From contig CP128835.1 of assembly GCA_030388825.1 (NCBI GenBank), positions 3,838,001-3,902,000 on the forward strand: a DNA stretch of 64,000 nt, read 5' to 3'. Source of the DNA: Rossellomorea sp. AcN35-11. GTDB lineage: Bacteria; Bacillota; Bacilli; Bacillales; Bacillaceae_B. Below the pieces are notes generated by a model, which saw nothing but the letters and a program-made list of their open reading frames with translations, was not told the origin of the DNA and searched no databases. Below are positions 54,514 to 64,000 of this stretch, piece by piece (within the stretch, counting starts at the first letter, position 1; every line of letters starts with the position of its first letter). Made by a program: the position numbers and the translations under genes.

Positions 54514-56625
54514 TCACTTCCCGTCCTTTACTTTTAATAATCTCAGACCGTTCAATGTTACGAGCAGTGTTGCCCCCATATCCGCAAATATGGCAATCCA
54601 TAACGTAAGCCACCCTGGAATCACCAGTAATAAGGCAAGGAGCTTGATCCCGAGGGCAAATGAGATATTTTGCTTAATGATGGTCAGGGTCTTTCGACTG
54701 AGGCGGATGATATAGGGAAGTTTTGTCAGGTCGTCATTCATTAATGCAATATCTGCTGTTTCAAGCGCAGTATCTGTCCCTGCTCCCCCCATGGCAATTC
54801 CCACACTTGAGGCTGCAAGAGCGGGGGCATCGTTGACTCCATCCCCTACCATGGCTACTTTTCCATAGGCACCCATGTATTCCTTTATGAAGGTTAATTT
54901 TTCCTCAGGCAGCAGGCCTGCCTTCATTTCTTTAACCCCTATCCTTTTTTCAATCGTCCTTGCCGTATTTTCATGATCTCCCGTCAGCATCATCGTTTGC
55001 TCGATTCCTAATTGATGCAGGCTGTCGATGATTTCCCTGCTTGTTTCCCGAACTTCATCTGCCACCGCGACAAGAGCCAAAGGAGTCCCTTCCCTTCCAA
55101 ACACCATAACTGTTTTCCCTTCGCTCCGAAGTTTCTCGACTTCGGTAGAAAGAGGGGCTGTAAAGAATGTATCTGCCCCAAGGAAATATCGTTCGCCTTC
55201 AATTAGGCCGCTTATTCCTTTACCGGTATGGGATTGAAAGTCAGACACCTCACAGTCCCTATACTCAATATGAAGTTCTTCCGCCTTTTTCAAGAACGCT
55301 TGGGCAAGTGGATGCTGGGAATGAAATTCGAGTGCCGACATCTTCATCCACAGCTCTTCCTCTCGAACCTCTCCTAAACGGACGAGATCAGTCACCACTG
55401 GCTCTCCTTTTGTTAGCGTGCCTGTCTTGTCAAAGGCAACAGCCTTTAATCGCCCTAATTCCTCTAAATACACACCACCTTTTATCAGAATGCCGTTTTT
55501 GGCTGCATTCCCAATAGCAGTGACGATGGCAACCGGAGTCGATATGACAAGGGCACACGGACAGCCTACCACGAGGACGGATAGTCCCTGATACACCCAC
55601 TTCCCCCATTCTCCTCCAAAAAGTAAAGGAGGAAGGACGGCAACAAGGAATGCGATGACCATGATGATCGGGGTATAATATTTAGCGAAGACGTCCACAA
55701 ATGCCTGAGAAGGCGCCCTCTCTCCCTGGGCTTCTTCAACGAGATGAATGATCTTGGCAAGTGTCGTGTCTTCGATTCTTTTTGTTACTCTAACCTTTAA
55801 ATATCCTTCTTCGTTTAAGGTTCCTGCAAAAACTGCATCACCCTCAAGTTTTTCAACAGGGACAGATTCTCCTGTGATGGCTGCCTGATTGATGAATGAT
55901 GACCCTTCGAGAATCTCACCATCCATGGCGATCTTCTGACCTGGTTTCACCACCATGATGTCGCCGACTTCAATATCTTCGGCATCAACGGACAACTCTT
56001 TTCCATTCCGGAGGATAACTGCCTGGGGAGGGGCAATGTCCATAAGTGAGCGAATCGATTCCCGGGCTTTATCCATGGAGTAAGACTCCAGGACTTCACT
56101 GATGGCAAAAAGAAGGACAACAATCGCCCCTTCCCCCCATTCACCGATAAGTGCCGCTCCGATAATGGCAATGGTCATTAAGGTTCTCATATCGAACTCC
56201 AGCTGGAGAAGGTTTTTAAACCCTGTTTTGAATAATCGATATCCCCCGATCACAATCGATGATGCGAACGAGAGAGTAGCAAGGATTTGATGGTTGCTGA
56301 TTCCAGATGCCTGAAAAGAATATGCCAGTAAAATGAATAGCACTGAATAAAGCAAATGCTTATATTTCGCATAGAAAGGTTCTTTATTTTCCGTTTTCTT
56401 TTTCATTCCGTCCTCTGTTAAGCGTAGTCCTTCAAATGCCCCGGCTTTTTCTACTGATTCCTTCGTAGTTTCGCCGTAAACAGTAATCTTTGCCGCTCCA
56501 AAGTTCACTTTTGCGTCTACTACCCCTTCAAGATGCTGAACGTTTTTTTCAAACTTCGCTGCACAGCCTGCACAGGTAAAGCCCTCGACCCGGTAAGTAT
56601 GCTTATGTGCCGGTTTACTTGTCAC
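54514..56625 (-). CDS. cadA: CadA, Cd/Zn/Pb-exporting P1B-type ATPase
   Basis: The 703-residue pump has an N-terminal heavy-metal domain ([12 protein letters not shown]18 and C21), the transmembrane CPC motif (about residue 355), DKTGTLTKG (about 396) with the phosphorylated Asp, and [11 protein letters not shown] chose the GTG at 56625 because GGAGGTG lies just upstream inside the cadC end; the frame continues 13 codons further with non-family residues. It overlaps cadC by 11 bases. Substrate Cd/Zn/Pb follows from CPC and context. Confidence 0.92.
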   Translation of the reverse strand: MTSKPAHKHTYRVEGFTCAGCAAKFEKNVQHLEGVVDAKVNFGAAKITVYGETTKESVEKAGAFEGLRLTEDGMKKKTENKEPFYAKYKHLLYSVLFILLAYSFQASGISNHQILATLSFASSIVIGGYRLFKTGFKNLLQLEFDMRTLMTIAIIGAALIGEWGEGAIVVLLFAISEVLESYSMDKARESIRSLMDIAPPQAVILRNGKELSVDAEDIEVGDIMVVKPGQKIAMDGEILEGSSFINQAAITGESVPVEKLEGDAVFAGTLNEEGYLKVRVTKRIEDTTLAKIIHLVEEAQGERAPSQAFVDVFAKYYTPIIMVIAFLVAVLPPLLFGGEWGKWVYQGLSVLVVGCPCALVISTPVAIVTAIGNAAKNGILIKGGVYLEELGRLKAVAFDKTGTLTKGEPVVTDLVRLGEVREEELWMKMSALEFHSQHPLAQAFLKKAEELHIEYRDCEVSDFQSHTGKGISGLIEGERYFLGADTFFTAPLSTEVEKLRSEGKTVMVFGREGTPLALVAVADEVRETSREIIDSLHQLGIEQTMMLTGDHENTARTIEKRIGVKEMKAGLLPEEKLTFIKEYMGAYGKVAMVGDGVNDAPALAASSVGIAMGGAGTDTALETADIALMNDDLTKLPYIIRLSRKTLTIIKQNISFALGIKLLALLLVIPGWLTLWIAIFADMGATLLVTLNGLRLLKVKDGK

Positions 56626-56986
56626 GTTCTTCCACCTCCATCTGATGCGCCACGGCAATTTCAATCAATTGTTTTACATGATGATCATCCAGTGAATAAT
56701 AAACAAGCTTCCCTCTTTTTCTGAATTTGGCCAGGCCCTGCTTTTTCAATAATCGTAAATGATGGGATGCTGTTGCTGTTGAAGCACCCACGATATTGGC
56801 CACATCGCAAACACATAATTCATCTTCGATGGTTAGCGCATAGGCTATTTTCATTCTTGTCTGATCCGAAAGTGCCTTAAATATTTCGGCCACCTTAAAG
56901 CTATTTTGCGTCGATATCATTGATTTTAAGCGGTTAACCTTTTCATCCTCAACACATGCTACTTGGCACACATCTGTCTCTTTCAT
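56615..56986 (-). CDS. cadC: CadC, metal-sensing ArsR/SmtB repressor
   Basis: The 123-residue repressor begins [20 protein letters not shown]. These two N-terminal cysteines, with the ELCVCD pair in the DNA-binding domain, form the CadC metal site. The winged helix is [19 protein letters not shown] chose the ATG at 56986 behind AGGGGTG; the frame extends to 57055 across the promoter and so is not coding. It should release the cad operator on Cd/Pb/Zn binding. Confidence 0.92.
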   Translation of the reverse strand: MKETDVCQVACVEDEKVNRLKSMISTQNSFKVAEIFKALSDQTRMKIAYALTIEDELCVCDVANIVGASTATASHHLRLLKKQGLAKFRKRGKLVYYSLDDHHVKQLIEIAVAHQMEVEERDK

Positions 56987-57005
56987 TCCTACTGCACCCC
57001 TCACA

Positions 57006-57068
57006 TTCAAATGCCCTTTTGAATATAGTATAAAAGAAAGCACAAAAATGTTCAAACGTTCTTTTGAA
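57006..57068 (-). promoter_or_regulatory. cadC promoter flanked by two identical-arm operators
   Basis: TTGAAC (57055-57050) and TATACT (57032-57027) are separated by 17 bases. Two inverted repeats with the same arms, TTCAAA-N6-TTTGAA, lie at 57006-57023 and 57051-57068. The distal one covers the -35 element, the proximal one the region just after the -10. CadC binding to either would repress. Confidence 0.8.
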
Positions 57069-57127
57069 TGTTATCCATTCTCACCTAATAAAAGGATTTA
57101 ATGAAACAACCTGGTGTAAAAAGCTAT

Positions 57128-57157
57128 AAAAAAAAGCCCCGGTAAAGCCCGGGACTT
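57128..57157 (-). terminator. Terminator after the small membrane protein gene
   Basis: AAGTCCCGGGC pairs imperfectly with CCGGGGCTT on the minus strand and is followed by a T run. Confidence 0.8.
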
Positions 57158-57171
57158 AAATGAAGTACATA

Positions 57172-57501
57172 TTAATTTTGCTGAAGTTTTTTACGATCTC
57201 TTTTCATAAAGAGATCCAGGGTAACCCAGAAAACCACAGATGTTAACGCATAAGTGGCAATACCGAAATAAATGTCTTCTGTTTTCCAGTCTAATCGTGG
57301 AATAAGCAGGCCGAGTACGCCTGATAATATATAATAGCCGCCAATTAGTTGCAGATACAATCGTCCGGAATCGGTCTTGATATTTTCGAGATAACCTTTT
57401 CCTGCCTTTCCGAAGAAAATGGCTATTCCTCTTAATATGACATAAACAGAAAAGGCAATGATAAGGGCTACAACAAACTCTTGATTAAAAACGTCTGCCA
57501 T
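57172..57501 (-). CDS. Small membrane protein, unknown
   Basis: The 109-residue protein has three or so hydrophobic helices (FVVALIIAFSVYVILRGIAI, YLQLIGGYYILSGVLGLLIP, GIATYALTSVVFWVTLDLF). I do not recognise the family. AAGGAG precedes the ATG at 57501; six upstream codons are open without a site. Confidence 0.6.
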   Translation of the reverse strand: MADVFNQEFVVALIIAFSVYVILRGIAIFFGKAGKGYLENIKTDSGRLYLQLIGGYYILSGVLGLLIPRLDWKTEDIYFGIATYALTSVVFWVTLDLFMKRDRKKLQQN

Positions 57502-57726
57502 AATCGTTCTCCTTTCCAACTATTCACATCCTGAATGGTTGTGTTGTCCATTCCAATTCTTGATGATGAAAGCAATTAACATTTTGTCATTAAGAAACAT
57601 TGTACTCACTGAGAGAACTTTCGGTCATGGACAAGAATGTGATACTTTTAAAAGGATATACTCAATGCATGGGAATTTCAAGTGCTATCGTCACTCATTT
57701 TTTACGGAAACATGACTTTTCTATTC

Positions 57727-57783
57727 AGGAGGTGTGAAAAGCCGAGAAGGGCAACTTAACTCCCCTTCATAGGCTTATGCCCA
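57727..57783 (+). promoter_or_regulatory. Structured leader of the CNNM transporter gene
   Basis: AGGAGG at 57727-57732 is followed not by the gene start but by a hairpin (GAAGGG 57747-57752... with CCCTTC 57763-57768) and a small GGC/GCC hairpin. The gene starts with TTG at 57784, 51 bases from the AGGAGG. A 12-codon frame (GTG 57734 to TAG 57770-57772) overlaps the hairpin. This suggests control of translation or coupling; see findings. Confidence 0.4.
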
Positions 57784-59109
57784 TTGGACATTCTACTTAA
57801 TTTATTTCTTGTTGCTATCTTAATTGGACTGACTGCCTTTTTCGTGGCCTCGGAGTTTGCCATCGTAAAAGTCAGAAGCACTCGAATCGATCAGCTGGTA
57901 TCTGAAGGAAATCAAACCGCCATAGCGGCTAAAAGGGTCATTTCCCACCTAGACGAATACCTGTCTGCCTGTCAGTTAGGCATCACCATCACAGCCCTTG
58001 GTCTAGGATGGTTGGGTGAGCCGACCATCGAAACCCTGCTTCATCCCTTATTCGAAAAATTTGACATGAATCCATCCATCACCAGTATCATTTCATTCGG
58101 GCTTGCTTTTTCCATTATCACCTTTTTGCATGTTGTTGTGGGCGAATTGGCTCCTAAGACTTTTGCGATTCAAAAAGCTGAAAAAATCACTCTATTATTC
58201 GCCCGACCATTGATATGGTTCTACCGCATCGCCTACCCTTTCATTTGGACACTGAATGGTTCTGCAAGGGTACTTACGGGGTTATTCGGCTTGAAACCCT
58301 CTTCTGAACATGAAATTGCCCATTCAGAGGAAGAACTTCGAATCATTTTATCCGACAGCTATAAGAGTGGGGAAATCAATTCCTCTGAGTTTAAGTACGT
58401 CAATAAAATATTTGAATTCGACGAACGAATCGCAAAAGAAATCATGGTCCCAAGAACCAATATTGTGACCTTGTCCGCTGAATTGACGATAGATGAAGCA
58501 CTTACCATTATCAAGAAAGAACGTTATACGAGATATCCTGTCGTGGAAGGGGATAAAGACAATATCCTGGGTATTGTGAATGTAAAGGAACTTCTGACCA
58601 CACTTGTCGATCACAAGGCCGAACATGAAGATTTGACATCTTTTATCAAGCCTGTGATTCGTGTCATTGAAACCATTCCTATCCAGGCATTACTCGTCAA
58701 ACTTCAAAAAGAGCGCTCTACAATGGCCGTTCTCCTCGATGAATATGGCGGAACTGCCGGTCTCGTTACCGTTGAAGATATCATTGAAGAAATCGTAGGG
58801 GAGATCAGGGACGAATTTGATATCGATGAAATACCTGAAGTGCAGCAGGTTAAAGAAAATCAGTATATCTTCGATGCCGTCATGCTCATTGAAGATGTCA
58901 ATAATCTATTGGGGATTGACATCGAGGAAGATGAGGTCGACACAATCGGGGGATGGTTCCTGACCCAGAAATACGAAGTGAAACTGAATGATAAAATCGA
59001 GGAACAAGGGTACTGCTTCAGAGTGAAGGAAATCGATGGTCATCACATCCTGTATCTGGAAGTAACCAAGTTACATGATAGCCATGATGAAAAGAACGAG
59101 TCCACTTGA
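57784..59109 (+). CDS. MpfA/YhdP-type CNNM-CBS transporter (Mg2+ efflux family)
   Basis: The 441-residue membrane protein has the CNNM (DUF21) domain with [13 protein letters not shown], a [18 protein letters not shown] segment, a CBS pair (about residues 215-340: [20 protein letters not shown] and [27 protein letters not shown]) and a CorC/HlyC C-terminal domain. In B. subtilis YhdP (MpfA) exports Mg2+. The closest paralog (YhdP, YhdT, YqhB or YugS) is not certain, so I leave the symbol open. The start is TTG; the in-frame stop at 57757-57759 excludes any further upstream start. Confidence 0.85.
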   Translation: MDILLNLFLVAILIGLTAFFVASEFAIVKVRSTRIDQLVSEGNQTAIAAKRVISHLDEYLSACQLGITITALGLGWLGEPTIETLLHPLFEKFDMNPSITSIISFGLAFSIITFLHVVVGELAPKTFAIQKAEKITLLFARPLIWFYRIAYPFIWTLNGSARVLTGLFGLKPSSEHEIAHSEEELRIILSDSYKSGEINSSEFKYVNKIFEFDERIAKEIMVPRTNIVTLSAELTIDEALTIIKKERYTRYPVVEGDKDNILGIVNVKELLTTLVDHKAEHEDLTSFIKPVIRVIETIPIQALLVKLQKERSTMAVLLDEYGGTAGLVTVEDIIEEIVGEIRDEFDIDEIPEVQQVKENQYIFDAVMLIEDVNNLLGIDIEEDEVDTIGGWFLTQKYEVKLNDKIEEQGYCFRVKEIDGHHILYLEVTKLHDSHDEKNEST

Positions 59110-59122
59110 CGACTCGTTCTTT
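59090..59122 (+). terminator. Terminator after the CNNM gene
   Basis: AAAAGAACGAGTC pairs with GACTCGTTCTTTT around a 7-base loop and overlaps the gene's stop codon. Confidence 0.85.
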
Positions 59123-59236
59123 TCATTATGGTTTCGTTTTCAAGAAAAAAAGACAATAGCTGAAACAAATCCCCGCCTGGAATAATTCATTTCAAACAAT
59201 GGAAAGATAACAACAAACATTTAGGAGAGGTGAATT

Positions 59237-60523
59237 ATGACTAGCATCATTGTTGGTTTAATCCTGCTTATGGTCTTGGCCTATTTAGGCTGGTCGATTA
59301 TTTGGATCGCCCCCCTGGTAGCAGGATTAGTGGCGCTCATGAGCGGTCTCGACCTGCTGCCTGCGTATACAGAAACATATATGACCGGATTTGTGGATTT
59401 CGCAAAGGAGTGGTTTCCCGTTTTCCTTTTCGGAGCCATATTCGGAAAACTGATGGAGGATGTGGGGGCCGCACAATCTGTCGCATTTAAAATCACAAAC
59501 TTAATAGGAAAAGATAGAGCCATTCTTGGGGTTCTGATAGCAGCGGCGGTTTTAACCTATGGAGGTGTCAGTTTATTTGTTGTTGTATTTGCCATCTATC
59601 CCCTGGCTATTGCCATGTTCAGAGAAGCGGATATCACACGGAAACTATTGCCGCCGACGTTTGTATTGGGTGCTTTCACGTTTACGATGACGGCCATTCC
59701 CGGTACACCGCAGATTCAGAACTTAATACCCATCGATTATTTCAAAACCTCTCCAACAGCCGCTCCCATCATTGGTATCGTCGGTGGATTGATCATGGCG
59801 GCAGGCGGATATTTTTATTTAAGGTGGCGTCAAAAGCAGTTCACCAGTAAAGGGGATACGTTCACAGAGCCTAAAGGTGGAAATGACGTGAAAGAGATCA
59901 AGGAATCAGAGCTTCCGAATTTCTACTTATCTTTTCTCCCTCTTGTCATTGTCGTCGTCACTCTGAATGTTTTCAAGTGGAACATCCTGACTGCCTTACT
60001 GGTAGGGATCCTTTCCATATTGATCATCAACTTCAAGCATTATAAGAAATTCATTCCCGCCGTGAATGGTGGAGCAAAAGGCTCCGTTATGGCGGTCATT
60101 AACACGAGTGCCGCCGTCGGTTTCGGAGCGGTCGTCACGGCTGCCCCGGGATTCAAGACGTTAACCAAATTGATCCTTGGCATCAAAGGAAATCCGGTCA
60201 TCTCAGAAGCTATCGCCGTCCAGACATTAGCGGCCATCACCGGTTCTGCCTCCGGAGGTATGGGGATCGCCCTTGAGGCTCTGGGAGATAAATATTATGA
60301 GCTTTCTCAAACGAGCGGCATCAGTGCAGAAGCGTTCCACAGAATCGCTTCCATTTCATCAGGGGCTTCAATCCTGCCTCATAATGGTGCACTCCTGACC
60401 TTATTTGCCGTAACAGGGCTGACCCATAAAGATTCATATTTGGACGTTGCAGTTGTAGGTTTGCTCATACCCACCATCGCAGAAATTGTGTCGATCATCC
60501 TGGCGAATATGGGAATTTATTAA
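59237..60523 (+). CDS. GntP-family permease, probable hydroxybutyrate/organic-acid transporter
   Basis: The 428-residue membrane protein has about 12 helices and GntP-family segments (GKLMEDVGAAQSVAF, YGGVSLFVVVFAIYPLA, ILPHNGALLTLFAVTGL). It is coupled to a hydroxybutyrate dehydrogenase-type gene 20 bases downstream, like B. subtilis yxjC with yxjF, so uptake of 3-hydroxybutyrate is the likely role. GAGAGGTG precedes the ATG. Confidence 0.82.
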   Translation: MTSIIVGLILLMVLAYLGWSIIWIAPLVAGLVALMSGLDLLPAYTETYMTGFVDFAKEWFPVFLFGAIFGKLMEDVGAAQSVAFKITNLIGKDRAILGVLIAAAVLTYGGVSLFVVVFAIYPLAIAMFREADITRKLLPPTFVLGAFTFTMTAIPGTPQIQNLIPIDYFKTSPTAAPIIGIVGGLIMAAGGYFYLRWRQKQFTSKGDTFTEPKGGNDVKEIKESELPNFYLSFLPLVIVVVTLNVFKWNILTALLVGILSILIINFKHYKKFIPAVNGGAKGSVMAVINTSAAVGFGAVVTAAPGFKTLTKLILGIKGNPVISEAIAVQTLAAITGSASGGMGIALEALGDKYYELSQTSGISAEAFHRIASISSGASILPHNGALLTLFAVTGLTHKDSYLDVAVVGLLIPTIAEIVSIILANMGIY

Positions 60524-60543
60524 TAACGAGGAGGAAATGAAAA

Positions 60544-61320
60544 ATGGTAAACGATAAAGTAGTATTCATTACCGGTGCTGCAAGGGGCATCGGATTTGAA
60601 ATTGGAGAGCACTTTGCTCAAAATGGTGCAAAGGTAGTTCTTTCTGATATCAATCAAGAAGGCCTTGATGAAGCGGTTGAGGAATTAAAAGACAGAGGAT
60701 TCGAAGCTATCGGGATTAAATGTGACGTTACCAATGAAGAAGAAGTGAAGTCCGGAATCGATAAAACGGTAGAACACTATGGGCGAATTGACGTATTGAT
60801 CAATAATGCAGGCATTCAACACGTGGCACCCATTGAAGAATTTCCTATAGAAAAGTTTGAGCTGCTGATCAAAATCATGCTCACTGCCCCATTTATTGCA
60901 ACAAAATTTGCTTTTCCTCATATGAAAAAACAAAAATTCGGCCGCATCATCAACATGGCTTCTATCAATGGATTAATCGGGTTTGCCGGTAAAGCAGCCT
61001 ATAACAGCGCCAAGCATGGAGTAATCGGATTGACCAAAGTCTCTGCATTGGAAGGTGCAGAGCATGGTATTACCGTTAATGCCCTCTGCCCTGGATACGT
61101 CGACACCCCACTTGTCCGGAACCAGTTACAGGATATTTCAACCACACGCGGGGTTGAGCTTGAAAAAGTATTGGAGGATGTTATTTATCCCCTCGTTCCA
61201 CAAAAAAGATTACTATCGGTTGAAGAAATCGCAGACTACACCATTTTCCTATCAAGTGACAAAGCAAAAGGTGTAACAGGTCAGGCCGTTGTCTTGGATG
61301 GCGGGTATACTGCTCAATAA
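60544..61320 (+). CDS. 3-Hydroxybutyrate dehydrogenase-like short-chain dehydrogenase
   Basis: The 258-residue enzyme has the SDR motifs TGAARGIG, NNAGIQH, catalytic Ser in NMASINGL and Y-x3-K (YNSAKHG), and ALCPGYVDTPLV. It resembles YxjF and bacterial 3-hydroxybutyrate dehydrogenases, which oxidise 3-hydroxybutyrate to acetoacetate with NAD+. GAGGAGG precedes the ATG. It pairs with the upstream permease. Confidence 0.88.
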   Translation: MVNDKVVFITGAARGIGFEIGEHFAQNGAKVVLSDINQEGLDEAVEELKDRGFEAIGIKCDVTNEEEVKSGIDKTVEHYGRIDVLINNAGIQHVAPIEEFPIEKFELLIKIMLTAPFIATKFAFPHMKKQKFGRIINMASINGLIGFAGKAAYNSAKHGVIGLTKVSALEGAEHGITVNALCPGYVDTPLVRNQLQDISTTRGVELEKVLEDVIYPLVPQKRLLSVEEIADYTIFLSSDKAKGVTGQAVVLDGGYTAQ

Positions 61321-61333
61321 AGAGAACGAGACT

Positions 61334-61362
61334 AAACGGATCAGAACCCTGATCCGTTTTAT
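61334..61362 (+). terminator. Terminator after the dehydrogenase gene
   Basis: AAACGGATCAG pairs with CTGATCCGTTT around a 4-base loop and is followed by a T stretch. Confidence 0.85.
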
Positions 61363-61452
61363 TTGATTTTCATTAAACTACCCATATCTTCATTCAGCTT
61401 TTCGATGTAAAATATTGTTATTAAGGGATGACGGTAGTGAAAAGGAGACATG

Positions 61453-62082
61453 ATGAAAATCTATTGGCAAATCAGCTACTTTGTAATTGGATTACTCATT
61501 TTCAGCTATGGTATCAGTCTGTCCATAAACGTGCAGTATCTGGGAATTCATCCATGGGATGTACTAAACATCGCCATGTATGAAAAGCTGGGATTTACAA
61601 TCGGGACATGGAACATCGTTGTGGGGGCGGTTCTGATTACATGTACACTGATATTAAAAGGGAAACATGTCAGGATCGGCACCATCCTGAACGGCGTGCT
61701 GGTGGGCATACTGGTAGACTTTTTTCTATATTTCGATTTGCTTCCACCTCAAACGAACGTCATTACGGATGTTCTCCTTCTCGTATCAGCGATTATCTTG
61801 ATGGGGATCGGCGGTGGTTTATATTCGGCGGCTCACCTTGGCACAGGACCCCGGGACGGGTTTATGCTGACTATTTCAGATCTGACCCATTTATCCATCA
61901 GCAAGGTGCGTATCATTTGTGAATGTGCTGTTTTACTCATTGGACTCCTTCTCGGTGGCCCGGTGTTCATCTTCACATTTATTTATACATTCATTCAAAG
62001 TCCCATTTTCCAGAATTCGTTCTTGTTTTTTACCGAAACACTAAACTCCCGTTTTTCAAAAGGAAATCATGTAAGTATGTAA
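61453..62082 (+). CDS. yczE: YczE-family membrane protein
   Basis: The 209-residue protein has five hydrophobic helices and the YczE-type segments SINVQYLGIHPWDVLN and GLYSAAHLGTGPRDGFM. B. subtilis YczE is near the surfactin genes but the family is widespread and of unknown role. Two adjacent ATGs follow AAGGAG; the second (61453) has the better 5-base spacing. Confidence 0.8.
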   Translation: MKIYWQISYFVIGLLIFSYGISLSINVQYLGIHPWDVLNIAMYEKLGFTIGTWNIVVGAVLITCTLILKGKHVRIGTILNGVLVGILVDFFLYFDLLPPQTNVITDVLLLVSAIILMGIGGGLYSAAHLGTGPRDGFMLTISDLTHLSISKVRIICECAVLLIGLLLGGPVFIFTFIYTFIQSPIFQNSFLFFTETLNSRFSKGNHVSM

Positions 62083-62117
62083 AGGGACAGATTTCCATGT
62101 GACAGTCTGTCCCTTTC
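62081..62117. terminator. Bidirectional terminator
   Basis: AAAGGGACAGA pairs with TCTGTCCCTTT around a 14-base loop between convergent genes. Confidence 0.8.
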
Positions 62118-62121
62118 TGTA

Positions 62122-62466
62122 TCATGTCATCTCGCATGCGACCAGTCCATATTGTTGATAAGGATCCAGTTCCTTGATAAAGTGAAATATCTGTTGAACC
62201 TGATCATGATCCATATCCCGCTTATAATATTCTTCCAAGACCATCAGCATTTCATCCGGGTACATCAAACAGGTGTGACTTCCCCAATCCGTTTGTCTTC
62301 CTTCTATCTTTTTATGGTATATCCCGTCCAGCAGAGAGAAGAATAGATCGTACCCTTTCGGGAAAAATGGACTGATCCTTTTTGGGTAATTGTGATTCCA
62401 GTCCCCTCCTTCATAGTGAAATGTCCGGTCTGATAAATCTCCGATAAAGACTTCCACATCGGCCAT
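62122..62466 (-). CDS. Hypothetical protein, acidic, unknown family
   Basis: I do not recognise this 114-residue protein. It is acidic and rich in aromatic residues (YEGGDWNHNYPKRISPFFPK, WGSHTCLMYPDEMLM). It has no membrane segment or clear motif. AGGAGGTG precedes the ATG, a very strong ribosome site, so it should be well translated. Confidence 0.6.
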   Translation of the reverse strand: MADVEVFIGDLSDRTFHYEGGDWNHNYPKRISPFFPKGYDLFFSLLDGIYHKKIEGRQTDWGSHTCLMYPDEMLMVLEEYYKRDMDHDQVQQIFHFIKELDPYQQYGLVACEMT

Positions 62467-62550
62467 CTTATCACCTCCTAAAGTCTAAAATCACCTCTAT
62501 TAGTATGTATAAGCCCGTCCCCGTTTTTAGAACCTTTTTGTTTAAATAGA

Positions 62551-62590
62551 AAAAAATAAGCCGCTTTATGGATCTCACCTTAAAGCGACT
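62551..62590 (-). terminator. Terminator after spoVR
   Basis: AGTCGCTTTA pairs with TAAAGCGGCT and is followed by a T run of six on the minus strand. Confidence 0.75.
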
Positions 62591-62598
62591 CTTGATCA

Positions 62599-64000
62599 TT
62601 ATAGATACTTTCGCTGCACGCTTCTTCCGTCATAGGTGAACAGCATCTTTCTGTTCTCCACATGGGTTTCGATGTGTACCGGTCTTCCCCAAAGCTGGTG
62701 GAGATAAGGTAATACCTTTTCTAGATACTTGATATCCAGTTCAACATCTTCGAACCAGTGTTTTAAATACAACTCTCCGCTCTTCATATAATCCCCGTCA
62801 TTCACGGTGATGTACGGGAAGCCGCCGTTGACCCTCATACCCACCAGCTGATCCCGGACATGAGTCCATTCTTTATCGACGATTTTGTAATCCTTGCCCT
62901 GCTTCTGAAATAAATACATATCTTCTCTTGTTACAAGATCTTTCGTCAAATAGTTTCGCAAGAATGAAATATCCGATTCGATTTCACGCACCTCAAACAT
63001 TTTTTCACGTCCGGAATTTTCTTTAACCCCTCGCTTTTTCATCTCTTCTGTTGGGTTGTTAAAACGCTCTTCAATATCTTCAAAGATCTTCAGTCCTAAG
63101 TAATACGGATTAATTTGTGTACGGGAAGGCTGTACAACACCTGCATTCAGCTTGGCAAACTCGATGGACTCTCCACTCGTCAAATCCATTTCCCGGATGA
63201 TGCGCTGATGCCAATAGGATGCCCATCCTTCGTTCATGATTTTTGTTTCCAGCTGCGGCCAAAAATACAGCATCTCCTCCCTCATCATGGTGAGGATATC
63301 ACGCTGCCAGTCCGACAACTCCCTGCTGTACTGCTCAATGAATAGAAGAATATCTTTTTCAGGCTGTGGAGGGAACTTTTTCTTCACTTTCTTCTTCTGC
63401 CTGCTTTTTGGCTTTTCATCCAAAGACCATAGATCATCATACGGTGTTGCATGTATCCCATCTTCTTCCACCCACTCCACATCATCCATTGACCAAGAAA
63501 GTTTTGGACGCATCAGTGAGGGATCAATATGCTCATCTACAGCAAGTACGGCATCAAGGAAATTTTCAACCTCCTGTTTTCCATGTTCGATTTCATACAT
63601 TCTCACCCGTTCTGCCGTAGCCGCCATGCTCTCTACCATATCCCGCTTCGTATTTTGGAATCGGACATTATTTTTAAAGAAGTCACAATGGGCCAATACA
63701 TGGGCGACAATCAACTTATTCTGAATCAGGGAATTCGAATCCAATAAAAATGCATAACAGGGATCCGAGTTGATCACGAGCTCATAAATTTTACTTAACC
63801 CTAAATCATATTGAAGCTTCATCTTATGGAACTGCTTCCCGAAACTCCAATGAGAAAAGCGGGTCGGCATACCGTAGGCACCAAATGTATAAATAATATC
63901 AGCAGGACAAATCTCATAACGCATCGGATAAAAATCCAGCCCAAACCCAGATGCAATCTCAGTAATTTCCCCTATCGCGTTCTGCAACTGCCTTTGTTCC
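62599..64000 (-). CDS. spoVR: SpoVR family protein, start beyond window edge
   Basis: The frame runs off the right edge, so the first residues are missing; the visible part is 467 codons including the stop. It contains [50 protein letters not shown] and [17 protein letters not shown], all typical of SpoVR. An internal TTG at 63987 is not the true start because the frame continues upstream ([10 protein letters not shown]). B. subtilis SpoVR (468 residues) is needed for normal spore cortex. Its biochemical activity is not established. Confidence 0.92.
   Translation of the reverse strand, partial: EQRQLQNAIGEITEIASGFGLDFYPMRYEICPADIIYTFGAYGMPTRFSHWSFGKQFHKMKLQYDLGLSKIYELVINSDPCYAFLLDSNSLIQNKLIVAHVLAHCDFFKNNVRFQNTKRDMVESMAATAERVRMYEIEHGKQEVENFLDAVLAVDEHIDPSLMRPKLSWSMDDVEWVEEDGIHATPYDDLWSLDEKPKSRQKKKVKKKFPPQPEKDILLFIEQYSRELSDWQRDILTMMREEMLYFWPQLETKIMNEGWASYWHQRIIREMDLTSGESIEFAKLNAGVVQPSRTQINPYYLGLKIFEDIEERFNNPTEEMKKRGVKENSGREKMFEVREIESDISFLRNYLTKDLVTREDMYLFQKQGKDYKIVDKEWTHVRDQLVGMRVNGGFPYITVNDGDYMKSGELYLKHWFEDVELDIKYLEKVLPYLHQLWGRPVHIETHVENRKMLFTYDGRSVQRKYL

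Noticed and set aside
1..64000. Mobile elements, prophage or CRISPR arrays
   Set aside because: I found no transposase, integrase, phage structural gene, long direct repeat or regular spacer array. Gene order follows Bacillus core synteny over much of the window.

Overview
The window reads as chromosome of an endospore-forming member of the Bacillaceae (Bacillus sensu lato). Sporulation genes are present (alpha/beta SASP, SpoVR, spore photoproduct lyase, YheC/YheD coat-associated ATP-grasp proteins). Long stretches follow the Bacillus subtilis yha-yhe order (yhaN-yhaO-yhaP-yhaQ-yhzD-yhaR, hemZ, yhaX, yheA, yheB, yheC/D, yheE, sspB, yheH/yheI), ribosome binding sites are strong GGAGG types, and the lipoproteins carry Gram-positive lipoboxes. 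The genus cannot be fixed from the sequence alone. I see no prophage, insertion sequence, CRISPR array, rRNA or canonical tRNA.

Layout. 1-11.3 kb: DNA-repair exonuclease pair YhaN/YhaO, an ABC exporter YhaP/YhaQ, acyl-CoA genes, HemZ, a HAD protein and YheA. 11.3-17.6 kb: YheB, then a divergent operon of four consecutive ATP-grasp proteins. 17.6-22.1 kb: small sporulation and regulatory genes, YxkF/MsmX, and an SASP gene behind a sigma-G promoter with an unusually long leader that can fold into a tRNA-like cloverleaf. 22.1-32.4 kb: fumarase, a TcyABC-type cystine importer, two coupled membrane-anchored proteins, and the BmrC/BmrD multidrug exporter with a leader-peptide attenuator. 32.4-40.6 kb: a short sigY operon, an MFS pump, and an isoaspartyl-dipeptidase/YfcC-permease operon with a textbook sigma-54 promoter facing a divergent sigma-54 activator. 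40.6-47.3 kb: UspA, an XRE regulator, photolyase, a dicarboxylate/glutamate symporter, an ArsC-like protein without catalytic cysteine, and splAB. 47.5-51.3 kb: a TPP-riboswitch operon for thiamine-precursor uptake that ends in a TatD-type hydrolase. 51.4-57.1 kb: a kinase-fold protein, an aldo/keto reductase, an FbpA-like protein, and the metal-resistance set cadC-cadA-czcD. 57.1-64 kb: an MpfA/YhdP-type CNNM transporter with odd translation signals, a hydroxybutyrate permease/dehydrogenase pair, YczE, and SpoVR running off the end.

A pervasive feature is that at least seven conserved genes (yhzD, hemZ, fumC twice, tcyB, a YceG-domain protein, bmrD, the sigma-54 regulator) are interrupted by single small indels, often in runs of G or C. 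Each restores to the full family length when one base (or two) is removed. This looks much more like uncorrected sequencing error than real gene decay, so functions inferred here assume intact genes.
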